This document shows positions 39,601 through 54,670 of a stretch of DNA of 64,000 bases, one piece after another. Position 1 is the first letter of the stretch, and every line of letters starts with the position of its first letter. The notes beneath the pieces are model-generated. The model had not been told where the DNA came from. It worked only from the letters and a program-made list of their open reading frames with translations, and searched no databases. The stretch spans positions 186,001 through 250,000 of the forward strand of contig VIIQ02000082.1 in assembly GCA_007449985.2 (NCBI GenBank). The letters run 5' to 3'. A program made the position numbers and the translations under genes. The DNA is from Desmodesmus armatus (Eukaryota; Chlorophyta; Chlorophyceae; Sphaeropleales; Scenedesmaceae).

Positions 39601-42014
39601 TGTGTTTGGCACAGAGGATACATGTGCAGCTAGCATACTCAACATGCAAGACACATGCATGCAGTTCTAACGGGCACGTCAACATGTGTGCTGTCATAGC
39701 CATAGCCACATGGCATGTGCAAAGGTCGTTGTGGCTGAACTTGCAGTCACTGTAGCAAGCCCCGACGCGTATCCTGCACTTTAGTGTGTATGTCACAGTC
39801 AGATTCGCAAGGGTGGCAGGTATCTTTGAAGCAAGGACAAACTGTCAGAGCCACAGAGGAATGTTTTCATCTTCTTCATGCCTTGAATGTATGTTCCCTT
39901 TCATCTTTGACCCCTTCCTTTTTCCCTTCTTTATCCTTTTTTATCTGCATTAACAGGAGAGGAAGAAGTGGGTGCTGAGGGGTCACGAGGATGAGGCCAC
40001 TGACGAGCCCCCACCAGGACCACCACCCACCAGCTTCAGCAACGCCAACCTCACTAGCCTACAGGGTGCTGACGCAGCAGCAGGCAGCAGCAGCGGACCT
40101 CCATCTGGCTCAGCAGCAGCAGCACCAGGGGGCCCACCCCCTTTCGGAGGTGCCAGCAGTGCGGTAGCACCCCCCGGCAGTGGCCCGCCCTCCAACAGCA
40201 GCAGCAGCCAGGGGCTGGTCACTCCAGGTCCCAGCAACAGCGGCAGCGGCAGCTTCTTGATGCGGCCGAAGACTGGGGGAGTGGCGTCACGGTATGTGCA
40301 GAGTGCTGGGTTTGGGCCCGGCGGCTCCGGCAGCGGCAGTGGCAGCAATGTGGCAGCAATGCCGCTGCCAGGCACACCACCTGGGGCCCTACCTGCAGGG
40401 CCCAACCTCGCCACACTAAGCTCGCCCTTACTGCCTATGGGCGTGAAGACCGCAGCAGGGGGTTCTGTGGGTGTGGGTGAGGGTGCTAGTAGGGGCAGTG
40501 GGGAGGGGCCAGGCTTCGGCAAGGGTGCTGCTGCTGCTGCTGGTGGTGGTGGCGGCTTCGGAGGCCTCACTGCAGGTTCTGCAGGACCCATGTTCATACC
40601 AGCAGCAGTGCAGGGTGTACAGGCGGTGGGGCAGCAAGACAGCGCTGGGCAAGGGCACGGGGCTGAGGGTGGTCCTGCTGGTTGGCAGCAGTTGGGAGCA
40701 GCGGCAGCAGCAGGTGTGGGTGTGGGTGCGAGTATGGGTGGCCCTGTCCAGCAGCAGCAGCAGCAGCCTGTGGGAGGGAATGGCAGTGGTGGCCAGATGG
40801 GATCTACTCCTGGTGCAGCACGGGCCAGCTCTGAGCAGCAGCAGGGGGGGTACACGCCGCCAGTAGCAACAGCACCACCACCACCAGCAGGGAGTGTCAT
40901 CACGCCTGGAGCCGCTGGTAGTAGCATGACAAGGCCCAGCATTGACAGCATTGACAGCCAGCCCCAGCACCAACAGGCTCCGTTGGGTGGTGACAATGCG
41001 GCCCGTGCCAGCTACGATGCCGCTTCGACAGCTGCAGGTGCTGCTGCTGCAGCTGGTGGTGCTGGTGGTGCTGCTGGTGGTGGTAGTACTGCTGCTGGTG
41101 CTGGCGGTGCTGCTGCTGCTGCTGCTGCTGGTGGTGGTGGGTCCTTACCCGGCAGCAGCGTCGGCAGTACAGCAGGAGGCAGGGGGGGCGGTGATGCACC
41201 AGCAGCAACTGCAGCAGTGCAGCATGTTGGGCATGCAGTCCCCAGCTCCAGCATGGCCCAAGGGCATGGCAGTACGACAGGTGGAACTGGTGTGCCGACA
41301 CAGCAGCAGCAGCAGCAGCCGTTTGCAGCAGCAGCTGGCCTGTCATGTGTTGCAGCTGCTGCCGGTAGTGTGGGCTTCACTGGCAGCCATCCTCCTACGC
41401 AACAGCAGCAGCCCCAGCAGCTGCAGTATGCTGCGGCAGTGCCGACCCCTGGGGCTTTGGTGCCGCATGCCAGTAACCAGGGAGTGGCTGCTGCAGTGCC
41501 CGGTGCGCCTGCTGCAGCAGCAGCGGCTGTGGCACAGCCACAACTAGCTTATGCCGCTTGGCCTCAGCAGCAGCAGCAGCAAGTGTTACAAGCAGGCGCC
41601 GGCATGTCACAGCAATGGCAACAGCCTGTGCAGCAGCAGCAGCAGCAGCAGCAGGTGGCACATGCATTTCCAGGGATACCAGCTGTGGCTGCAGCTGATG
41701 CCAGCAGCTATGACGCCATCTTCGGAGCTCAGCAGCAGCCTGCTGTGCAGCAGCAGCAGCAGCTTGGCAGCTACAGCCAGTATGGTGGTAGTGCCTACGG
41801 TGATGCTGGGCAGTATGCCAGCACAACAGGTGCCCAGCAGTACCACCAAACTCAGCAGCAGTACGGCCAACAGCAGTATGAGCAGCAGCAGTACGGCCAG
41901 CAGCAGTACGACCAACAGCAGTATGGGCAGCAGCAGTACGGCCAGCAGCAGTATGGGCAGCAGCAGTACGGGCAGGGGTACCCAGCACAGCAGTACGCAG
42001 CATATGGTCACTGA
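27321..42014 (+). CDS. SEC16: SEC16-like COPII scaffold of ER exit sites
   Basis: SEC16 marks ER exit sites and binds Sec23/24, Sec31 and Sec13 to build COPII coats. Thirteen exons: 27321-31912, 32824-33616, 34109-34476, 34732-34767, 34836-35100, 35318-35472, 35595-35688, 35963-36405, 36678-36861, 37461-37563, 37879-38035, 38405-39460, 39957-42014; about 3,434 residues. The family core is clear: RRSPHGRPVCCFAVLGVGG and FIESFPGP before the helical ancestral-coatomer-element domain (RRHDALNVALAGQLWGPALV, TLALLLSHRQDLI, AAHVCYLVAG, ALQYC), then GGWIRSLLGGKTKVAKLGLE and ERKKWV after it. The arms are extreme: exon 1 gives about 1,530 residues of Gln/Ala-rich sequence with acidic-aromatic patches (WFAGHDEDDGE, DAFWGD, DFFNSL), and the C-terminus is a YGQQQ array. 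Exon 1 changes frame at a CCCC run (31493-31496); one extra base restores it, and the full CDS is then a multiple of three. Start: first ATG of a frame open to 31,482. Confidence 0.92.
28631..28672. repeat. CAG repeat coding polyglutamine in SEC16
   Basis: About 13 successive CAG codons, the longest pure polyglutamine in the protein. Many shorter CAG runs lie throughout exon 1 and the last exon. Such runs vary in length between strains by slippage. Confidence 0.9.
32541..32941 (+). repeat. Tandem duplication covering the acceptor and start of SEC16 exon 2
   Basis: The real copy (32742-32941) carries the TTTTTTGTAG acceptor and the first codons of exon 2 (VSSPGMPSALIPSPAAM). An older copy (32541-32741) sits directly before it, about 197 bp upstream, with the acceptor changed to CACAAG and the same peptide start at 32,627. 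It runs in frame to a TAA at 32747-32749. The copy looks like a non-functional or stop-containing exon lying within intron 1. Confidence 0.85.
34001..34106 (+). repeat. Tandem 52-bp repeat before SEC16 exon 3
   Basis: GCATCCTGTCTGATGCTCAT and the following pyrimidine-rich sequence occur at 34001-34052 and 34055-34106. Only the second copy runs into the CGCAG acceptor that starts exon 3. The polypyrimidine tract of the intron is therefore duplicated. Confidence 0.9.
34768..34835 (+). repeat. 68-bp SEC16 intron made of CTGTG pentamers
   Basis: Between the GTATGTG donor and the CTGCAG acceptor this intron is nothing but TGTGC/CTGTG repeated about a dozen times. It joins the 36-nt microexon (34732-34767, TGPLQLAFASLQ) to the exon that starts VGCRKILLELLAL. 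Confidence 0.9.
36616..36658. repeat. TGTC microsatellite in a SEC16 intron
   Basis: About ten TGTC units end some 20 bp before the TCTGCAG acceptor of the exon 36678-36861 and form most of its pyrimidine tract. Confidence 0.9.
38228..38440 (+). repeat. Tandem duplication covering the acceptor of SEC16 exon 12
   Basis: The segment around the exon start at 38,405 (coding VVSNESMLGKL) has a diverged copy about 120 bp upstream (38228-38318) that reads SNETMLSK in one frame. The surrounding intron sequence (GTAACGTG...CTTGCTGCG) is duplicated too. The upstream copy has lost the CACAG acceptor. Confidence 0.75.
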
Positions 42015-43178
42015 CCAGGCGGCACTGCTACTGGCACAGCGTCCCATGCATTCAGCTCGGTGTACTCACTGCGTAAACGCATTCCTGTCAGTCAGGCACG
42101 CTGCTGGTGTGGTTTTGTGATGTACGAGGTGCAGTTACACCGGAAGGTGTTTGTGCTGGTAGTGCTGGGTGGTTGACCCTCAGAGTTTGACCATGCCAGG
42201 GTTTGTTGCGCCCCCATGTGTCAGGTTGAGTGGTGTTGTGGGTCGCTAACCACAGCACACATGACATGTGATTTTGCGTGGTGCCGCACTGACATTGCAT
42301 GAGTACAGCGAAACAATCAGTACATGCATGATACCTCACTCTACATCACCCTTGTGACATGAACTGGGCTGTTGTGTGGATTGATTGCACATGGATATGA
42401 AGAGCATACTTCTGAGACGCATACTTCTGAGACGCCAGTATTAATCCTGGGAAGGCTATGGCTGCTAGCCACTGCGCATACAAGTGGCATTACCTGTCCA
42501 GCACAACTACCCAGTACTGACAGTCAAATCCAAAGTGCAGTGGGGCCCCTTTGGCGCGATGGGCGTCTCAGTTGTGGCCGACGGTTACTGGCGGCACTAC
42601 AACACACACACCACTTTGCTGCGTCAATGGGCATCACCCAGGCATAGCTGCTGATGAAAGTACTACCCAATGATGTCGAGCTGTGTCAGACATTGATGCC
42701 CACATCGTTGAAAACATTTAGAGACGTAGTAGTTATCCACGCAGTTCCATTGGCAGGCAGCAGGGGTGCCAACTCTGCCTGCGGCCAAATAAGTTCTCTC
42801 GCACACTACTGGATCCCACCACGGGCCAGCCCTGTGGAGGGGCTGCACGGTGCAACTGCCCTCGCTGTTGACGTAGCCACCAAGTTTCAACAGACCGGCC
42901 TGAAAGGTCCACACAGCCTGTGTGCACGGTGCACGTCCGACAGGGGGGTGCAATTGCACTCCTGCAAGGAGTGCAGTCACTGGCAGGGGTGCCACCAGGC
43001 CATAGTTAGTGCCCTTGTATCATAGGGGGAGTATGGATTGGTGCAGTAGCAGACAAGTTGCCAGATGGCAGTATCACACAAGCATCACAATGGGTCTCAA
43101 AACAAAAACATTGGCCAAGGAATGCCAAGTTGAAAACACACCCACAAGTACCAGTCACCGGCGCTGGCAGCGGTGCCC
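42015..43178. other. 3' region between SEC16 and the convergent RING gene
   Basis: SEC16 (plus) and the RING gene (minus) converge here, so both 3' UTRs should lie in it. I see only a short tandem ATACTTCTGAGACGC at 42407-42435 and no recognisable gene. A plus-strand open frame at 42,654-43,025 has scattered cysteines but no family pattern. Confidence 0.5.
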
Positions 43179-45029
43179 TCAAGCCATGATGAGAGCCCCC
43201 GCATGCTGCAGCACTTCTGTCCTGCACATGGGGCAGCATGGTGTGCCCCCAGCACACTCAGCCTGCATCTGCAGGCTCACAAAGCATGCGTCACACAGCA
43301 CGACGTGTCTGCACGGGAACAGTGCCACACTCCTAGGTGCGTCCATGCACACAACACAGTCAGACAAACATGAGCCCGCCTGCTGCTGCTGCTTGCGTGT
43401 CGGCGCGGCAGGTGCTCCTGCCGCTGCATGTGCACCCACAATTGGCTGCGCCCAACTGCTGTTGGCATTACTTGGAGTGCTGTCTGGTGCCCTGGGTTGG
43501 GAACCACTTGACCTCATGTGCTGAAGACATGATGCTGCGGCTGCCAAGACGCACCATGTATCTGCGAGAGAGCTGTAAGCAGCCGCAAAGGCTGCACTCA
43601 ACCGCTGCAGCAACGACCGCACAATGCATCGGCATGCAGCAATCACACAGGACATGAGCGCAATCCAAGCAACAAGCAGCTGAGCAGGCGCACGCACAAC
43701 ACCTGTCATCGCGCTGCCAACCATGAATTGGCTGCACGGCCACAGGCCACCGATGTAGGCACGGCAAGAGCGCAGCACACTTAACAGCTGACGAAGCACC
43801 ATCTGAACAGCTGTGCCGGCAGCCTGTGTACCTGACACGCGCAGCAGCAGCAGCAGGTCGCTTACGAAAAGGCCTGGCAGTTCAGCCAAGGAAGCGGCAG
43901 CAGCCTTGCCAGCTGTACCCCAGCATGCCTGCAAGGCTCTCAGAATAGTATTCAGCCTACTGATGAGATTGTGCGGGGCACCGATGGCTGCCTGAGAGGC
44001 GCTGTTGAGCAGATACCTACTGCTCTGTACAAGGCATACCCGCAAGCCGCACCACACAAACGCGACAAGGACCTTCAAGATTCTCCAAACTGCCACCACC
44101 CACATAACAAAGAACCAAGGAAGAAACTCTGATGGTGCTGCCAAAACAGTCTCAATGCTCGCAAGTGGGTGCAGCACAACAGCACGTGCTGGCGCAGGTG
44201 TGCCTTGAGCCACGTCCCTCCAAAGCCCTGCCCACACAAGCCTAAAAACCTCATGAGCTAGAAAAAAAAACACTGTACAAGACTGGCGCAAGCATAGTTG
44301 CACAGTGTACCACCAAGCTTGACCTTAAGGCTTGTGCAACTTGCCAAGTGGCTGTGTAAGACACAGCATCTGCTGCTTGGCCTGCCGGGGGCAGTTGCCT
44401 TGCTCCTCACACCACCAGGCCCAAACAAGCAAGACACCCACCACAATATGAGCTACACAAAGCTGCACCACTGTCACTATGAGCAGCTGCAGCAACCCCC
44501 CTTCGCCTGGAGCAGCTGCATCTTTGGTGTCAGCAGCATGGTCCCCTGCACCCTTCTGCTTCAGCCCTGGTGGGATCGGTACGTGCCACGTTCTGGGGTA
44601 CAGGTACACCAACCCCACCCACAGCTTGGCAACATCCCACCACGACAGCATGACAATCAAGTGGGCCAATACTACCCTGATAGTACCAGAGGAAACTGGT
44701 ATCCATGGCATGGCAACGCTTTGCTGTACAAGCAGCTCTTGCACAGAGAAGCATGCCAGTAGAGCACTCATCAGCAGGTATAGGCGGGCGATGTTACATG
44801 ATGACGCCAAGTATTCTGGAGGCAGCAGAAGCTGCTTTTCCCCTGCAGGTTCGCCTTGTGTTGAGGCTGTGAGGTGTAGGTGTATAGCATTCTGTGGTAG
44901 GGCTTGGTTGGTGGGGTGGGCATGGGCTGCTGTTGCTGCTCCAGACAGCCGCCCTGTCTTCAACAGCCCTGTCCTTTTGAGCTCACTGCGTCGCTGCTTT
45001 CTGTTGGGCTGGTAGTCTGGCCAGGTCAT
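43179..45029 (-). CDS. Membrane-anchored RING-HC protein, probable E3 ubiquitin ligase
   Basis: Two exons in phase (44411-45029, 43179-44257); 565 residues. The C-terminus is a complete C3HC4 RING: CVVCMDAPRSVALFPCRH, VLCDAC and CPMC, with the spacing of RING-HC domains that recruit E2 enzymes. Upstream are several strongly hydrophobic segments, such as LYLLMSALLACFSV, VVLAHLIVMLSWW, LLQLLIVTVVQLCVAHIVV and FLPWFFVMWVVAVW, so this is a multi-pass membrane protein with a cytosolic RING. Substrate and compartment are unknown. The donor (TGGT|GTGAGG) and the acceptor (T9 then CTAG) fit well. The ATG at 45,029 follows a TGCAG, so an upstream exon is possible. Confidence 0.82.
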
Positions 45030-46015
45030 GTTGCCTGCATGAACAAGGGTGTCAACTACAGCAGCAGCAGCAGCAGCAGGCAGGGAGGGAGGAACAGCAG
45101 GCAGCAGGGCCGGGGCCGCAACCTAGTGCATGTGGTGAGGCACATCGCACGTTGCAGCTGCAAATAATGAACTAGCCACAGAGACGCATGTATACCTTGG
45201 TGTTGTGTTGTTTGGGCGCGACGTACTTCACTTTACGGCGGCAACGAATTGATTGGCACCTGCAGCTCCATAAAGCCGATGAAAAGCCATCAAGGTGCTA
45301 CTTAGTCTTATCTAGTGCACGTTGACAAGCATTTTGCGCTATTTTGGCCACTATGACCCAGAGTGAGTCAACTGTCAGTTTGGTCAGCTGCCAGCGCGAG
45401 ACAAAGTGCCTTTCAGAAGTAAGATTTCAAGGTTACGGCCTGGCCGCTATAAGCATCTCTTTGAGACTATCACGCCTCCGTCTGCACGAGCACTGCCTCC
45501 AACAAGCTTCAAGACTGCTGGTACATGCTTCAATTCAGCCCCGTGCCAATGCATACCTCCTTGCAACTGCACCTGCTAAGGGCAATTGCGCCCAACAAGG
45601 GAAGAAGAAGAGAAGAAATGGAAGACATAGCAGAAAAGAAGCAGATTGCGACACCCTCACAGTCCCCGACTGTGATTGCGTCAATCAGTGCTGCCAGGTG
45701 TCACTCAGTGAAGTAGCACCTTGTTTTTTCCACACAAGGCACTGCTGCTACCATACCTCTGGTTCACTGCATCACATCGTCAGCATGGCTTGGCCAGTTA
45801 CAAATTAAAACCTTCAACCTTCAAAACACCAGTGGCCCCTGACAACGGAAGTGATTACTGCTAGCAGTGCGTGTGGCCAGTCGGCGCCGCCCTTTGCATA
45901 CCAAGAGAAGCCAAAGGCACCAACCAACCACCTCCCAGTCAGTCAAACAGTGTCTGACTGGAGAGAAAGGCATTGCCAGGGAATGACGTAAGGCAGTACA
46001 AGGGAGTGGGCTCAC
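45030..46015. other. Intergenic between the RING gene and Notchless
   Basis: The promoter of the RING gene and the 3' UTR of Notchless must lie here, both on the minus strand. A plus-strand frame from ATG 45,353 to 45,808 (151 codons, basic, starting MTQSESTVSLVSCQ) is open, but it has no domain, no splice structure and no codon pattern that would persuade me. It is left as unsupported. Confidence 0.4.
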
Positions 46016-50815
<4,800 letters not shown>

Positions 50816-51266
50816 GGTTTTTCTGTTGTGTGTCACTTCTGTCGGCGCAACACGGTGTTGAACTGCCTGGCAAGGCCTACTGCAAGCGAATCTCACTCAA
50901 AACACTGCTTCACCTGCTGCTGTGGTGTTGTTGTGGTTGGTGGTGGTGGTGCAGTGGGGGTCGGTGCTGTTGCTGGTGCGGGTGCTACACTGCTGCCACT
51001 GCTGCCACTGGCGGTTACGATTCGAGTCCTCGCGGTGCAGACCCAAAACAGTCAATAATGGTAACTTGAACTGATTCCAAGTGATGCGAGGAAAGGTGCT
51101 GAACCTTTCGTAATGGGTTAGTAACAGAGTGAGTGTTGACCGTTTTCACACACATATAAGCACGCCGCGACAAAGCACAGTAGAATTGTTCCGCCCGGTT
51201 ACCTGCCGACGCCATCACCGCATCCTTTCCTCTCACTTTCACTGTCACCAAGCAAGCAGTAGATCC
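50816..51266. promoter_or_regulatory. Bidirectional promoter region of Notchless and NEET
   Basis: The two start codons are about 450 bp apart and point away from each other. On the plus strand CACATATAAGC (TATAAG at 51155-51160) is a plausible TATA element about 110 bp before the NEET ATG. On the Notchless side I see no TATA. Confidence 0.5.
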
Positions 51267-52565
51267 ATGGCTCTCTCACTCTCCACCCGCCGTGCGGCCA
51301 TGGTTATGGGTGCCAGGCCTGCTGCTCGCCAAATGAGCGTCGTGGTCAGGGCTGAAGGCGGCGCCATCAACCCCGCAATCAAGAAGGGTAAGCACACTGC
51401 AACCACCAACGGTTCCATTGTGCTGTCCACTGCTCTCGACATACGGCTTGCTGTGGCAACTGCTACACTGGGAATCCACGTTTTGGGAGTGCTGTCCTCA
51501 TTCAAACCCTCGTGTGTCGGCTTGAAGGGCCCCCAGCTCTAAGCCCCGCTGACCGCAGTTGAGCCACAAATCAGTAGTGTGGTGGAATCAAACCAAACGC
51601 GCTGTGTACCTGCAATTGTGCTGTACAGACGTGGAGAAGGTTGTTGACATGTTGAAGACTGACGATTTGCCTAAGAAGGCAGTCTTCTGCAGGTGCTGGA
51701 GGTCTGAGAAGGTGGGCAAGCGGGACACTGCGTAATCACTGCGTGTGGTGGTGGTGGTGGGGGGGTGTTTGAGAATGCACGCCAATCGCAGCACTCGCAA
51801 CTTGCAACACTGCAGCTTTGTCTTGGGACACAGTCACCAGCGCATGCTTGATATTCAAGTGCCATCCTTGTTTAGGGGAGGCTGGCAGTGGGGGACAAGT
51901 AGTTGTGGTGTTGGTGTTGGCACGGTATACATTCTTTTTTTTTCTTTTTTTGAAGAGCTGTACTAGAGCAAGCCATCACAGCACTGATGTTTGGTTCCGG
52001 AGTTACATATCGAGGAGCTGCACGGCAGCAGGATAGGTAAAGGAGAGCGTGAAGTAGCCAGCAACCCACTACATGTCACCCAAGAACAAAGCATCAGGCT
52101 GCACTGACCAACTGCTAGACTGTGCCTCTTGGCCATACATATACATATACATTGAACGGTCGGCATCTGCTCTGTTGCATTCCCCCTTGCGCTGTGCAGT
52201 TCCCCTACTGCGATGGTGCACACGTGAAGCACAACCAGGTGAGCGTAGCTTTCAGGAGAACCATTCAATGAGGCTTGGTGGCCCGATTGTTGTGCAGGAC
52301 AGCTTGTTGTGTGTGCATGCACGCAAGATACCGTAGTTCTTCAGCTTGGCAGGTTTGGTGTTTTGCGGAATGAGCCACAGCCAGCGCAAGTTGTTATAGT
52401 ATCAGCAGCTTACAGCTGCACTGGTGCTTGTACTGCAGCAGAGCAATCAAACAGCAGGTGCACATGCCATATTGGCGCTCTTCCAATCTGAACGCTGCTG
52501 TGCTGTGCTGCATGCAGGCCACTGGCGACAATGTTGGCCCCCTGATTGTGGAGAAGTCTCAGTGA
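51267..52565 (+). CDS. NEET: Chloroplast NEET protein (CDGSH 2Fe-2S domain)
   Basis: Plant-type NEET proteins are small dimers holding a labile 2Fe-2S cluster with 3-Cys-1-His ligation and take part in iron, reactive-oxygen and cluster-transfer homeostasis in plastids. Four exons in phase: 51267-51387, 51629-51711, 52200-52238, 52518-52565; 96 residues. A transit peptide of about 27 residues (MALSLSTRRAAMVMGARPAA) is followed by the plant signature GGAINPAIKKDVEKVVD, then FCRCWRS and FPYCDGAHVKHN, and the end GDNVGPLIVEKSQ. Ligands Cys61, Cys63, Cys72 and His76 are all present, though they are split between two exons. The length matches the plant family once the transit peptide is removed. 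The TATA-like element upstream supports the start. Confidence 0.96.
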
Positions 52566-53724
52566 TTGACTTCGTTCCCTCAATAATATCGCCTTGCGAC
52601 CATGGCAGCCAGCAACCCAGGAGGCAGTTGCAACAGCAAACAGCAGGCACAGGCCCCCACTTCACAGGGTGTGTGCCCCACAGGATGTACAGGACCAGTC
52701 AACACCTCCTTCATTCAGAATGAACAGAATGAATCTGAATGAAGAGCGGCACGTTGTAGCAGCTCTGGTACAAGGCACGTGTACTTTCAGAGGCTTGTGC
52801 GTAGTGCTGTTGGTGGTGGAGCTGTTGTCTGATAAGTTCTCCAGGCAGTTTTCAAGACACCTTGACGGAGTTCCTTGGCACGCAAACAGTTCTGTTCTGC
52901 ACGTTGCATGTTTCTGCAGTTATGGCTGTCATGACCAGTACTGCATGTTTCTGCAGTTATGGCTGTCATGACCAGTACTGCTGCAGAGGGAAATTGAAGT
53001 TGAGTTGGACGTGATGTTTGACGTGATGTTTGACAGAGTGTCTTGGCAGACAAACAGTTCTGGTGTGGCATCGTGCAGTTGGACGTTTCTATGTATGTCT
53101 CTGTCAATGCCCAGGTCCCATGCGACCTCCCCTGCAGCCTGTGCCCACAACAGCTGGTGCACCTGTAAAAGGCGCTGTGCCAGACTTTGAGCAAAGCTGC
53201 TGTTGTGGCCATCGTCAGTTGTGTTACGGTTTGCACGACGGCGGTGCTTGTGCGGCACCAGCCCATGCATCAGGGTTGAGTGGTGTTTGACAGCTACGCA
53301 GGATGTGCAGCATGGCGACTGCTGCGGCTGGTGGCCTTTCCAACAACTCCTACTGACCCACAGCATTGGTGTTGGCACGTGACTGTGAGAGCATGCAACA
53401 TTTGCTGTTGGAATGCAGCAGGAGCATCAAGTGGCCTGGTTTTACGACATACATAGAACTGGTGTCACCCAACGTGCTGAGGATCCTTGCTAGCTGCCTT
53501 CAGCCAGGGCATGCATGGCAGAAGCATGCATGCCAACAGGTGTAAAGCACCACAGCCCTGCAGCAAGCTCAGTGCTGGCAACTTGTCGCGCAAGGGCATC
53601 CGTCAAGCCCACTGCAAGCACAGCTGTACATATCACACAAGAGCACATACAATCCAATCTCTTTATCCCACTTCAAAAGCTGCTGAAGCATGCGGTCGCC
53701 TGGTCAGCTTGTATGTACATATGT
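52566..53724. other. Intergenic between NEET and the retroelement
   Basis: The stretch holds a perfect tandem 37-bp repeat (52906-52942 and 52943-52979; unit begins GCATGTTTCTGCAGTTATGG) and, just after it, a doubled GACGTGATGTTT (53010-53033). No gene is recognised. Part of it may already belong to the 5' end of the retroelement. Confidence 0.5.
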
Positions 53725-53876
53725 ACCGTTCTTTTCGTGGTAAACTTTGTGGACTGGAGTAATATGCCACCAGCACCGTTCTTTTCGTGGTAAACTTTGT
53801 GGTAAACTTTGTGGACGTGGTAAACTTTGTGGACTTTCGTGGTAAACTTTGTGGACTGGAGTAATATGCCACCAGC
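53725..53876 (+). repeat. Direct-repeat array at the 5' end of the retroelement
   Basis: ACCGTTCTTTTCGTGGTAAA begins at 53725 and again at 53775, and GGACTGGAGTAATATGCCAC occurs at 53751 and 53853. Five copies of TAAACTTTGTGG lie between (53741, 53791, 53803, 53821, 53843). This suits the partly duplicated 5' ends (pseudo-LTRs) of Penelope-like elements. The second repeat includes the ATG of the upstream frame. Confidence 0.85.
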
Positions 53877-54450
53877 CTGGGAAGGCAGTCTGACCAGTCT
53901 AGGGGCATTTGTCACCTTTTGTGGGTCAGCAGCTACCTACAGCAGGTACTGCGTTGCCACAGGGCCACTTCAGGGTATCTATATCCTGTTATACGTTTGG
54001 TTGTGGGTGGATGCAGCACAACGTCCTGCTGACTTCCACCTGAGGGCACTGTGGCAGTATATGTGGTACTTGAGGTTAAGGGGGGTCTCAGCAGATGCAT
54101 TCGCAGAAGCAGTTGCACACAGCTGCATGGTACTGTGGGACCACAACTTCCATGTTGAGGAAGCCCCCGCAGTGATAAGGTATTATCTTAACACCTATGG
54201 GTCCTGGCTGGGGGGCAGGGAAACCTGTGAGGAGGTCTATGGCATGATTGGAGCTGGGATAGAAGCTGTGATCGCACAGTATTTCACATTTAAAAGGTGC
54301 GTTGAGGACCATAACGCCTTTACTGCACAAAGGGGCTGGCCACCGCTGCCAATCCCTACACGCGACAGCTGGCGCAGCATGCTGAGCCTGCAGCATTGCG
54401 ATATCGATGAGATCGATATGGCAACGATTCTGGAAGCCACACGTCCTTAA
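53866..54450 (+). CDS. Upstream frame of the retroelement, function unknown
   Basis: A 194-residue frame from ATG 53,866 (MPPAWEGSLTSLGAFV) to TAA. It is uninterrupted, and its composition looks coding: many aromatic residues, no low complexity, and helical stretches such as GIYILLYVWLWVDAAQ and LRALWQYMWYLRLRG. I recognise no domain. Its stop codon lies inside the first copy of the hairpin repeat at 54395-54463, and the main frame starts 220 bp later, so the two could be separate cistrons of one transcript. It may be an ORF1-like accessory protein of the element, or a captured host fragment. Confidence 0.6.
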   Translation: MPPAWEGSLTSLGAFVTFCGSAATYSRYCVATGPLQGIYILLYVWLWVDAAQRPADFHLRALWQYMWYLRLRGVSADAFAEAVAHSCMVLWDHNFHVEEAPAVIRYYLNTYGSWLGGRETCEEVYGMIGAGIEAVIAQYFTFKRCVEDHNAFTAQRGWPPLPIPTRDSWRSMLSLQHCDIDEIDMATILEATRP

Positions 54451-54593
54451 ATGCGAGGCTTCCTACTTTGTGGGGTGTCCGTAAGTGATGTGGGTGGTGA
54501 CCTGTGTGACTGTTGTGTAGCAACACTGCGATATCGTGAAGTTCGATATAGCAGCGGTTCTGGAAGCCACACGTCCGCAAATGTGAGGCTTCC
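54395..54593 (+). repeat. Duplicated hairpin between the two frames of the element
   Basis: Copies lie at 54395-54463 and 54526-54593. Each starts TGCGATATCG and ends with the stem GGAAGCC, an 18-nt loop, and GGCTTCC. Differences between the copies fall in the loop and upstream, while both stems are kept perfectly. This suggests a selected RNA structure or a recent duplication. Confidence 0.75.
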
Positions 54594-54670
54594 GGCTTTA
54601 TGAGATGCGTGTTTGGTGTTATGAGGGGTTGGCTGTTTGACTGTTCTGTTGTGTACACAAAAACTGCATC

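Noticed and set aside
53725..53876. Short regular repeats as a CRISPR array
   Set aside because: Eukaryotic context, unequal spacing, no unique spacers, and direct linkage to a retroelement.
54395..54593. Hammerhead ribozyme in the retroelement hairpins
   Set aside because: Penelope-like elements can carry hammerheads, but I do not see the CUGAUGA and GAAA core beside these stems.
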